This document shows positions 1-6,595 of a stretch of 41,538 nucleotides of DNA, piece by piece (positions within the stretch are counted from its first letter, which is position 1; every line of letters begins with the position of its first letter). This DNA comes from an uncultured bacterium. GTDB lineage: Bacteria > Bacillota > Clostridia > Lachnospirales > Lachnospiraceae. The stretch is taken from NCBI GenBank assembly GCA_947381965.1, contig CANCXX010000040.1, positions 1-41,538 on the forward strand. Reading direction: 5' to 3'. Position numbers and translations under genes: made by a program. The notes under the pieces were generated by a model that was not told the DNA's origin, did no database searches, and worked only from the letters and a program-made list of their open reading frames with translations.

Positions 1-74
1 TCTTACCAAAAAAGAGGTATTTTTTTCCAAAGACACAAACTATTTTACACTACCAGATAAAGATATCTTTACCA

Positions 75-120
75 AAACTGACCTGCCTAAACTTAACAAC
101 AATTTGTGGCAGGTCAGTTT
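75..120 (-). terminator. Rho-independent terminator after tnpV
   Basis: A perfect 13-bp stem (75-87 AAACTGACCTGCC against 108-120) closes a 20-nt loop. Read on the minus strand it is followed by TTTTGG. It lies about 35 nt past the tnpV stop, so it probably ends that transcript. The stem is long enough to act in both directions. Confidence 0.65.
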
Positions 121-153
121 CTTAATTGTGTTATTATACAAAATTTTTTATTG

Positions 154-495
154 TTAGCAATAAACCAATTCCTCCAAAATACTTTCTTCCGCCATTGATA
201 TAAGCATGTTCATATGGGCTGCCCATGCAAGCTGATCTTTTCTTTTATCCGGCGCAGGATATTTTTTCAACAGGCCATCCATTAAAACTTCCATCCTCTC
301 TTCGGCTGCCTCTTCAACATCCGCCAAATGTTTATCCAGCTTTCCAGATAGCAGCATGCCTTGATACCAGCCCGTCCGGTTTTCCTTCAGGAAAGTTTTT
401 CGGAGCATTTCATATTTTCCAGTCACCGCATGCGTTTCCCCTATAGTCAGGTTCGGTAACAGATAATCCCCATGTTGGTAATAAGTCAATTCCAT
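154..495 (-). CDS. tnpV: TnpV-family transposon-encoded protein
   Basis: A 113-aa protein that I recognise as the TnpV family, small proteins of unknown biochemical role carried by Clostridia conjugative and mobilisable transposons. The family pattern is visible: MELTYYQHGDYLLPNL at the start, then GKYEMLRKTFLKENR, then a C-terminal half with WAAHMNMLISMAEESILEEL. I start at the internal ATG at 495 because AAGGAG sits 8 nt upstream; an in-frame ATG ten codons earlier has no good ribosome site. The gene marks the region as mobile-element DNA. No transposase or integrase is seen beside it, so in this window it is a remnant or the edge of a larger element. Confidence 0.8.
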   Translation of the reverse strand: MELTYYQHGDYLLPNLTIGETHAVTGKYEMLRKTFLKENRTGWYQGMLLSGKLDKHLADVEEAAEERMEVLMDGLLKKYPAPDKRKDQLAWAAHMNMLISMAEESILEELVYC

Positions 496-639
496 TTTTA
501 TTTCTCCTTCTGCAGGTACTTTCATGCTTTAAGGTGTTAAATCTATTATATTCTATATACAGTCAAATGTCGATCATTATTTCATTTTTAATTAATCGTG
601 GTGCACCTTTTTGATTTTACGTTTTCTCTGCGTACGCCA

Positions 640-761
640 CCCTTGACAGAGCCAAAAGGAAATGCCCTGTATCCCTGCCGACGGCTAAGGAACTCAGGAA
701 CAATCCTTCCTTTTCCGTCGCAGCACAGCATAATAGCATTTCCTTTTGGCTCTGTCAAGGG
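640..761. repeat. 26-bp perfect inverted repeat around a 70-bp spacer
   Basis: Positions 640-665 and 736-761 are exact reverse complements, starting CCCTTGACAGAGCC. They could fold as one long hairpin in RNA or cruciform in DNA. A GC-rich stretch inside the spacer (about 675-715) resembles a second stretch at about 800-845: both carry GATTGTTCCT followed by a TTCC and a TCGGC block when read on the minus strand. The whole 377-bp stretch between tnpV and the XRE gene has no coding potential that I trust. A mobile-element end, an oriT, or a structured RNA are all possible. Confidence 0.7.
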
Positions 762-800
762 CCGGTCATAAATAACCGGTCAGAAGCCTCCGGCTTCTGA
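762..800. terminator. Tandem hairpins downstream of the XRE gene
   Basis: Two adjacent inverted repeats: CCGGT...ACCGG (762-779) and a perfect 9-bp stem TCAGAAGCC with a 3-nt loop (780-800). They lie 75-110 nt past the XRE regulator stop. There is no strong T-run on the minus strand, so termination is only likely. They may be part of the structured repeat region next to them. Confidence 0.4.
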
Positions 801-872
801 TGACTGATTCTGCCGCCGACACGGAATCTAGGAACAATCTTTTCGACCCGCATCATAACTGTATAATTTATT

Positions 873-1229
873 TTATCTGTTCCGGCGCAGCTCATCCGCC
901 AGTACTTCTGCAGTCCGCAGGACGATCTTCTGCTCATATGTTTTTAAATGACTGAGCCGATATAAAACATTCCTGTACTTTCTTTCCGTTTCCCCTGCCG
1001 GAACAATCCCGATCAGCCTGTTTGCATCCGTATCCAGCGCCTGCACCAGCTTTATAAAAATCTTTATTGTCATGGACATCTGTCCTCCCTCAATCCGGCT
1101 TACTGTGTTGGCGCTTGTCCCAGCTTTTTCTGCAAGTGTTTCCTGTGACATGCACAGCTCTATCCTCTGGGTACGTATGCGTTCCCCCAGCATGACCAGT
1201 TCCTGCGACACTGCACGTCTGCCCAACAT
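873..1229 (-). CDS. XRE-family helix-turn-helix transcriptional regulator
   Basis: A 118-aa protein with one HTH_3 domain at about residues 12-72: LGERIRTQRIELCMSQETLA leads into EKAGTSANTVSRIEGG, the classic Cro/C1 fold pattern. The C-terminal 45 residues are charged and helical and match no domain I know. GGGGGAGG lies directly before the ATG at 1229. It sits downstream of the broken repA gene in the element, where it likely controls element genes. The target is unknown; a metabolic regulator is less likely given the context. Confidence 0.8.
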   Translation of the reverse strand: MLGRRAVSQELVMLGERIRTQRIELCMSQETLAEKAGTSANTVSRIEGGQMSMTIKIFIKLVQALDTDANRLIGIVPAGETERKYRNVLYRLSHLKTYEQKIVLRTAEVLADELRRNR

Positions 1230-1276
1230 GGCCTCCCCCTTTCCTGTAGATTTTATTTTTAAGTCTGGGCTGGACG

Positions 1277-2350
1277 TTACCCGCTCCCATACAGGTCATG
1301 ACCTACCTCCGCACGGTAATAGTTGTCTATGGTCAGTATGGCATTATAGAGCGTTGTCAGCAGATATGACCTGATATTCCCGACCTTGCTGGTATTCCCA
1401 TGCAGGCACCCAATCACATAAGCCATATGCGAATAATCCAGCTTCATGAAACGCTCCTTTACCACTACAGCGAGCCTCTACGTTCCCGCTATCCGTATGG
1501 CGGCATAGTCTGGCATCATCATCACATCTACCATAAGCTCCACCAGTTCGTCCAATTCTTCCCTCTGGCAGTCCCTGCCTTCCAAAAAGCATTCATACGA
1601 AATATTTTTCCGTATGGCATCACGGTATCTGCCCATCTGTCCTATCACATCGGATGGATAAAGATTGATAGGATCAGTCTCATTAAAATTAATATTATTA
1701 AATTCAGTATTATTAGATTGTGATTTTGGAAATTCTTGAATGGTGGTTTTCATCATTCCTGAATTGTGAAATTCATCATTCTTGAATTGCGATTTTAGCA
1801 ATTCCTGATTTTCGCCCTTAACAGTTCCTAATGTACATTCTTTGGACTTCTCTTCCGGCAAATTTTTATTGACGACTTCTTCAGTTTTTGTCTCTCCAAT
1901 ACCGCCTGCATCAATTTCTGCCTTTTCCAGTGATACACAGCCAACAGCACAGGTATTGTCCTGCCCCGGAAAATGGGAGTCATCTTTTAACATGAAATTC
2001 TTTACATAGATCACGTTCGGTTTTCCAAGCCCCAGGCGCTTCTTCTCTATCAGCCCGATGCCTTTATCCGCATCCAGCTCCCTCACCAGCTTTACCGCTT
2101 TCTGCATCCCGCAGTCCATCAGCCCTGCAATCTCCTCCACCGTAAAGACTATGTAAACCCTGTCCTCTTCATCAATCCACCTGTTCCTGATACTTAAGCC
2201 CATACGGTCAAGCATCAGCCCGTACAGGACTTTCGCCTCACAGGAAAGGCTCCTGAAGCATTCCGCTGTGAACAGCATTTTAGGTATACGGTAAAAGCTG
2301 TACTGCTCCGCTTCCATTCCATGAAAATAATCAAACTGGATTCCCTGCAT
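1277..2350 (-). pseudogene. repA: RepA_N-type replication initiator (N-domain plus DUF6017) broken by an in-frame amber codon
   Basis: Residues 1-115 form the RepA_N winged-helix region (FYRIPKMLF, LSCEAKVLYGLMLDRM, VYIVFTVEEIAGLM). Such proteins bind the origin and start replication of large low-GC Gram-positive plasmids and some conjugative elements. The frame meets TAG at 1478-1480 right after DYAAIRIAG. The same frame then continues without shift through VVKERFMKLDYSHMAYVIGC and NIRSYLLTTLYNA to TAA at 1277. That tail is the conserved end of DUF6017. So a single nonsense change splits one gene of about 357 codons. GGAGG lies 7 nt before the ATG at 2350. A truncated 290-aa product may still be made; full function is doubtful. 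Confidence 0.8.
1718..1810. repeat. Iteron-like direct repeats inside repA
   Basis: Two copies of a 23-bp unit lie head to tail at 1750-1772 and 1773-1795 (TCATCATTCYTGAATTG core). A second 24-bp unit (TTGYGATTTTRG core) occurs at 1718-1741 and 1787-1810. They fall in an AT-rich part of the coding region and give repeated peptides of the QEF.KSQ..N.EF.N type. In RepA_N plasmids the origin is known to lie within the central part of the rep gene, so these repeats are good candidates for initiator-binding iterons. The role is inference. Confidence 0.5.
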
Positions 2351-2493
2351 CTTTCTTCCTCCATTTTTACTATGTCTTTATTATTTAATCCAAGCACAAA
2401 AGCAGAGACGCCAAATGTTCTTCTCTGCTTTTGTATGGAACAATCTTCTATTTTTTCATTTCTTGTTTTAATAGATTTCTTCTCGAAATAATC

Positions 2494-2510
2494 TGGGACA
2501 GCTTGTCCCA
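2494..2510. promoter_or_regulatory. Perfect palindrome upstream of repA
   Basis: TGGGACAGCTTGTCCCA is a 17-bp palindrome (7-bp arms, 3-nt centre) between the DUF5348 stop and the repA start. Twelve of its bases (ACAGCTTGTCCC) recur at 3807-3818, upstream of the DUF6075 gene. The pair suggests a shared operator or initiator site, perhaps for RepA or the XRE regulator. Confidence 0.45.
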
Positions 2511-2526
2511 CTTTTGTCATTGCCTT

Positions 2527-2961
2527 TTATCTTACACGAACCTCCAGCCCTTCCATAGCGACTTCCTCATATCCGGCAAGATAATAATCTTCCCCGTCAT
2601 ACTCTACTTTCGTCTGTACCCAGCAGGGAACTTCATGGGAACCATCCTGTAATAAAACTTCAATCAGGTTCCCGCTATGGTAATAATGCCCTTTCTCTGT
2701 TCTGTATTCCCCGTTTTCATTCCTATGTAAGATACTGGTCTCCTGAACCGGACGGAAAAGGTACTCAATACTGCCACCAATGGCGGCCAGCTTTCTCATG
2801 ATCACTTGCAATTCTTTTAACTGAAAAAGCTGGTCGCTGTCTTCATGGTCTACATGCAGTCCTCTTAAATCCGCATATTCATCATAAGTGGTAACACTTA
2901 AAATATCATCGATCCGGCATTTCAACCCTTTCATCTGAACTAATGCCATGCTCAGCTCCAT
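2527..2961 (-). CDS. DUF5348-like protein
   Basis: A 144-aa soluble protein. The first 75 residues are helical. The last 65 resemble DUF5348: a short beta-rich domain with LHRNENGEYRTE, a GNLIEVLL strand, CWVQTKVEYDGEDYYLAGY and the end GLEVRVR. Function is unknown; the family is found in Clostridia conjugative elements. I start at the ATG at 2961, with GAGG 8 nt upstream, instead of the GTG at 2970. Its first codons overlap the end of the SymE-like gene by 10 nt, so the two are probably translated from one message. Confidence 0.6.
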   Translation of the reverse strand: MELSMALVQMKGLKCRIDDILSVTTYDEYADLRGLHVDHEDSDQLFQLKELQVIMRKLAAIGGSIEYLFRPVQETSILHRNENGEYRTEKGHYYHSGNLIEVLLQDGSHEVPCWVQTKVEYDGEDYYLAGYEEVAMEGLEVRVR

Positions 2962-3209
2962 CTCCCACACCTCCCCAACGGTCCTGCATATCTGCGGACA
3001 GGTTCTGCCACCATGGCAGCCTCTTCCTCCGTATCATGCCCGTCTTTACATTTTTCCACAATCAGCCTGTTTCCCTCCTGTGTGACCGTTACCTTATCAC
3101 CTACGAAAAATCCCAGCGGTCTCATCCATTTCCCCTGTATGATAATCTGCGGAACAGGTGCATAGTTTCTTCCGCTTCCCTTGTAAATCTTTAATTCCTT
3201 TGCCTGCAT
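2952..3209 (-). CDS. SymE/AbrB-like small protein
   Basis: An 85-aa protein with a SymE-like swapped-hairpin core at residues 5-52: LKIYKGSGRNYAPVPQIII, GKWMRPLGFFVGDKVTV, then GNRLIVEK. SymE of E. coli is an AbrB-fold toxin linked to RNA turnover, but the many relatives on Clostridia elements are uncharacterised and may simply bind DNA. The C-terminal 30 residues are outside the domain. The ribosome site is weak (TAGGA at about 9 nt). No antisense antitoxin RNA can be judged by eye. Confidence 0.65.
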   Translation of the reverse strand: MQAKELKIYKGSGRNYAPVPQIIIQGKWMRPLGFFVGDKVTVTQEGNRLIVEKCKDGHDTEEEAAMVAEPVRRYAGPLGRCGRWS

Positions 3210-3264
3210 ACAAATATCCTACTTCTATATGTGATATGACTTCATCTGAAAATATTATCTGATT

Positions 3265-3714
3265 TCAAGCCCCGCGGGCTGATAAACCTATCGGGAAGCA
3301 ATATTCTGGATAACGTATCTTGATTGCCTCCCAAAAATATATTGCGTACTCACAGCAGAATAAATCCTCCACTGTATATCGCCGGCACTCCTTTATTTTC
3401 TCTTCCCCCTCAAGGGCATATGCGCTTGGTGTACCGTTGCAGAAAAGATTAAATGCCATGCGTACCACCTTCTCACTTCCACTGGTAATCCATCCTTCTT
3501 CCAAACACTTCGACCTAACGCTCCCTTTTTTGAAATCGAAAATCCGCTCTACATTCCGCCTTGTATCTCCGCTGATTCCAAGGCAATAAACCAATGCCTT
3601 GTGGTACACGTCCTGCCGCTTGCACTTTGACAGACAGTTCATATAAAACATTTCATGTTCTTGATTCTTAAAAGTAATTGCATGGTTATTTCCTTTATTA
3701 GTGCTCAATGCCAT
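3265..3714 (-). CDS. DUF6075 family protein
   Basis: A 149-aa soluble protein matching DUF6075 as I know it: FKNQEHEMFYMNCLSKC near the start, YHKALVYCLGISGDTRRNV at about 40-58, VVRMAFNLFC, and LFCCEYAIYFWEAIKIRYPEYC near the end. The function is unknown. The family typically sits near repA_N genes on Clostridia elements. GAGG is 7 nt before the ATG at 3714. It is probably the first gene of a unit that continues through the SymE-like and DUF5348 genes, with a 55-nt gap to the former. Confidence 0.7.
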   Translation of the reverse strand: MALSTNKGNNHAITFKNQEHEMFYMNCLSKCKRQDVYHKALVYCLGISGDTRRNVERIFDFKKGSVRSKCLEEGWITSGSEKVVRMAFNLFCNGTPSAYALEGEEKIKECRRYTVEDLFCCEYAIYFWEAIKIRYPEYCFPIGLSARGA

Positions 3715-3978
3715 AGCATATCCTCCCCTTCAAAATCACAATTATTTTTCAAACCGTTCCCACAATATCGTTTGTGATAGTAGTTACTTTACAATTTCTG
3801 TTTAAAACAGCTTGTCCCCCTTTCCGTGCCAGCACTTTTATGTTATGATTCATGTTGTAACGTTACGATATAAGAAAATCTGCAGATATGTTGAGTGGAA
3901 AACCACCCCAATAATGTGGTATTTACAAAATGACTGTTTATGCGCATGACAGCCATTTTCCTCATTACACGCATAAAA
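3715..3978. other. Non-coding element boundary with a hairpin
   Basis: No gene is supported here. It holds the promoter side of the DUF6075 gene, a partial copy (3807-3818) of the palindrome found before repA, and an inverted repeat at 3927-3959 with 11-bp arms and one mismatch (AAAATGACTGT). Given that spmA is cut at 4036, the edge of the inserted element should lie in this stretch or in the hairpin just after it. Confidence 0.5.
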
Positions 3979-4032
3979 AATAGGACTAGATAAAGCCTTC
4001 ATAGTTAAAGGTTCTTTATTTAGTCCTATTAT
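3979..4032 (-). terminator. Long hairpin terminator at the spmA truncation point
   Basis: Arms AATAGGACTA...TAGTCCTATT extend through a largely paired ATAAAG/CTTTAT segment around a short loop. Read on the minus strand it ends in a run of six T. It starts only 3 nt past the spmA stop. It ends that message, but it may have arrived with the inserted element instead of being native to spmA. Confidence 0.7.
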
Positions 4033-4035
4033 AAA

Positions 4036-4566
4036 TCATTCATAGGCGATCATATTCACCGGTATTAACTGCAGGGAGGAAATATTCAGTATCAAAAACG
4101 TACACATTTCATTGCTGGCGACACGCCCGCTTTTACTCTTTTCACCAGCCGCATTTACACGCTGATATTCCGCCACATACCCTGCCGTCCCCCTCTCCGC
4201 CTCCAACTTCGCCAACTCCTCCATCGCCTTCAGCCCAGCCGGAGTGCAAGCCCATCCCAGCCCTAAAATATTAGCAATAATATTCATTGAGATATAATCC
4301 CGCGCCCTATGCCTTTTTGGCAATCCCGGAAACATAAATGATACAAAAGGAGAAAGCATATTAGTCAATTTCAAAATCAGTCCTGAACTCTCTGCAACTT
4401 CCATAAGTCCAACCCAGAGTGCCATTACCCCGGCAGTCGCAATACAAAGAGATACCGCTTCCCCTGCGCTATTTAACGCCGCCTCCGTAATTTCCTTCAT
4501 ATTCCCATTTACCGCACCAAAAATAATACCTACAGCAATCATTGCTGCCCAAATGTAATTTAACAT
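4036..4566 (-). pseudogene. spmA: Spore maturation protein A, truncated at the C-terminus
   Basis: A 176-aa product that follows SpmA closely: MLNYIWAAMIAVGIIFGAVN, a second membrane segment at about 35-55, SPFVSFMFPGLPKRH, the signature IANILGLGWACTPAGLKAME, and ASNEMCTFLILNISSLQLIP. Family members are about 195-200 aa and continue past IAY with a last membrane helix. Here the protein stops at MIAYE and the terminator hairpin follows at once. SpmA and SpmB act together in spore-core dehydration and their genes are normally adjacent; no spmB is present. I start at 4566 (GGGG 7 nt upstream). Likely non-functional through element insertion. Confidence 0.8.
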
Positions 4567-4751
4567 TATGTACCCCAAAATTTCTTTATAAATATTATAT
4601 GATGCGTTCTATTACATTTACCACCATTTATCATTATCCCTGTTCTGTCTCCGGATATCACACGTCTCTGACCTTTGTCATTCCCCTTAACTAAAAATCA
4701 GAAAAGACACCTTTTCCCTGTACTTCACCAAAATCATGTAATATGCCCATC

Positions 4752-5453
4752 TTAAAACATTCCTTCCTTCACAATTCTGCGAAATCTGTCCAAATCCGCC
4801 CTTGTGGTAATTTTAAAATTATTTTCATCTCCCGGTATCATTACAATATCCATTCCAGCCATAACTGCTGGCTCAGTTGAACCATTAATAAACAAAATCT
4901 GCTCTGGAAACAAGCATTTGTTTGCCTGATAATAACTCTCCAAATAAAAAATCTCCGGTGCCTGTCCTGCATAAATCCTGTCTCTGTTTAACAAAGAAGT
5001 TATTGTTATCCCATCCTGGCTGCAATATACAGTATCTTTCATAGGAAGCACAGGAATTACACCATCATGACCTGACACTGCGGATAAACAGTCGGTAATC
5101 TGCTTTGCAGAAAGCAGAGGTCTTGCACCATCATGGATAAGCACCAAATCCCCTTCATGTGCAAACAACCGTATATCCTCCAATCCATAATAAATAGACA
5201 GCTGCCGTGTTTTCCCCGGATTTGAAAATCCCATAAACTTCTTATTTCTATCAGCCCACTTCAAACACGCCAGAATTTCTTTCCGCCAAAGCACGTCAGC
5301 CGCTATCCAGATACCATCAATTTCCTCATGTTCCGACAATTGTTTTACACAATAAGAAAGCACAGGCCTGTTCTCCACCTTAATATACTGCTTTGGAATG
5401 CTGCCCCCAACCCGGCACCCTATCCCGCCCGACAAAATCAGTGCAATATTCAT
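4752..5453 (-). CDS. IspD/TarI-type cytidylyltransferase
   Basis: A 233-aa nucleotidyltransferase. It carries the CTP-binding loop LSGGIGCRVGGSIPKQY (8-23), GKTRQLSIYYGL, the HDGARP motif (107-112), PMKDT (137-141) and FKITTRADL near the end, all IspD/TarI hallmarks. IspD makes CDP-methylerythritol for isoprenoids; TarI/Bcs1-type relatives make CDP-ribitol for surface polymers. Neighbours decide the preference: it is followed upstream by a pentulose-phosphate epimerase homologue and a sugar-type HAD phosphatase inside a glycosyltransferase cluster, so activation of a C5 polyol or ketose phosphate is more likely than a housekeeping MEP role. No ribitol-phosphate dehydrogenase is seen, so the substrate is open. 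GGAG lies 7 nt before the ATG. Confidence 0.75.
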   Translation of the reverse strand: MNIALILSGGIGCRVGGSIPKQYIKVENRPVLSYCVKQLSEHEEIDGIWIAADVLWRKEILACLKWADRNKKFMGFSNPGKTRQLSIYYGLEDIRLFAHEGDLVLIHDGARPLLSAKQITDCLSAVSGHDGVIPVLPMKDTVYCSQDGITITSLLNRDRIYAGQAPEIFYLESYYQANKCLFPEQILFINGSTEPAVMAGMDIVMIPGDENNFKITTRADLDRFRRIVKEGMF

Positions 5454-5489
5454 ACCAAATCTCCAATTCTGTTCCTATATCTTTCCTGA

Positions 5490-6152
5490 TTAGAACCTCA
5501 ATTGCCGAATATTTTGCAAAGTCTCCCCATATGTTTTTTCCTTTCCAAATAAAAGCGTTGTTCCAAGTACAAATCCTTTGACTCCTTTGGGTGCAAAATC
5601 CAGAATCTTGTCTGCGCTGCAGGCGCCGTCCCAGTATAATTCAAAATCCATATCCTCTTTTAACGCTAAAAGCTTTGTGATTTTTTTTCCCACATAAGGA
5701 AGATACATCTGTCCGGCATTTCCCGGATTTACCGACATGACAAGAACCTTTTTTACAATACGGAGCATCTCCATAACAGTCTCTACAGATGTCCCCGGAT
5801 TAATTGCTATTCCGGGCTCCATGCCTGCATTAATGATCCTCTGCAATGTTGTGGATGGATGATATTCCGCTTCCGGATGGATATATACTGTATCTTTCTT
5901 GCGGAGGTGACTTAAAAACAAATCAATACGATTATTTGGATGCTCTATCATCAGGTGAACATCCAATGGTTTGGAAGCTGTACTGGCTATGTAGCGCAAA
6001 TCGTTTAGGGACATTGCAAAATTGGGAACATACCTCCCGTCCATAATATCAATATGAAAAGAATCAATTCCGCCTTCCTCCAGATTTTTTACTTCCTTTT
6101 CCAGATTGCCATAATCAGCGCACATCATGGAGGCCGTTAACTCTATTTCCAT
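5490..6152 (-). CDS. Ribulose-phosphate 3-epimerase family protein
   Basis: A 220-aa TIM barrel of the RPE/AlsE family. Metal ligands expected for the family are present: H33 and D35 in FHIDIMDGR, H66 in DVHLMIE and D175 in WDGACS. The usual phosphate-side loop MTVxPGFGGQ is changed to MSVNPGNAGQ, and the catalytic Asp is in WDGA instead of VDGG, so it is divergent. Housekeeping RPE interconverts ribulose-5-P and xylulose-5-P. Its place 36 nt before the cytidylyltransferase suggests it supplies a pentulose or related sugar phosphate for nucleotide activation. A hexulose-phosphate substrate (AlsE-like) is an alternative. Confidence 0.75.
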   Translation of the reverse strand: MEIELTASMMCADYGNLEKEVKNLEEGGIDSFHIDIMDGRYVPNFAMSLNDLRYIASTASKPLDVHLMIEHPNNRIDLFLSHLRKKDTVYIHPEAEYHPSTTLQRIINAGMEPGIAINPGTSVETVMEMLRIVKKVLVMSVNPGNAGQMYLPYVGKKITKLLALKEDMDFELYWDGACSADKILDFAPKGVKGFVLGTTLLFGKEKTYGETLQNIRQLRF

Positions 6153-6165
6153 TTACTTACCCTCT

Positions 6166-6537
6166 CTATTTTTCTCTTCTCACTATTGGCAGAGTGAACT
6201 GATCTCTGTTTATATTTACAGCTAATGCCATGTCCAGGCCGGAAGGTTTTCTGTCATTTACGACAATTCTCTCCCCCATAGGAAGGTTAAACAGTATTTC
6301 ATCATATCTGACATGACTGTCATTCAAAAACTTCAGTGTCAGTTCCCTGCAATCTTCTGTCCTGGAAGTAATCAGGATAACTCTGTCTTCTTCGGGCAAT
6401 GCTGCCAAATACTCTTTTACCCCGGAAAGTAATGTATCCTTCCCATCATCTTTATATCCATTATGTTTGACAATTGTTCCATCCAAATCAAAAAACCAGG
6501 TTTTGGGCAAAGTAGATAAAGTTAATTCATTTTCCAT
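6166..6537 (-). CDS. Small HAD-superfamily phosphatase
   Basis: A 123-aa HAD protein with almost no cap. Motif I is FFDLDGTI (nucleophile D17, D19), a motif II-like ITSRTED lies at 56-62, and VVNDRKPSG (92-100) gives the acidic end motif. Small HADs of this type occur in surface-glycan clusters and dephosphorylate sugar phosphates before or after nucleotide activation. I start at 6537 because GGGAGG lies 5 nt upstream; the earlier ATG at 6561 has none. It is separated from the epimerase gene by 13 nt, so the two are co-transcribed. Substrate unknown. Confidence 0.7.
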   Translation of the reverse strand: MENELTLSTLPKTWFFDLDGTIVKHNGYKDDGKDTLLSGVKEYLAALPEEDRVILITSRTEDCRELTLKFLNDSHVRYDEILFNLPMGERIVVNDRKPSGLDMALAVNINRDQFTLPIVRREK

Positions 6538-6595
6538 TTTAACCTCCCGGACATGCTTCATATCTAAATATAGAAAAATTATTTACTGCCCTGCA

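Noticed and set aside
225-446. 73-codon plus-strand frame
   Set aside because: It lies opposite tnpV, has no ribosome site, and its product has no family-like features.
1344-1592. 82-codon minus-strand frame overlapping the repA break
   Set aside because: It is in another frame. The repA frame itself continues past the amber codon with DUF6017-like sequence, so this is a shadow, not a frameshifted continuation.
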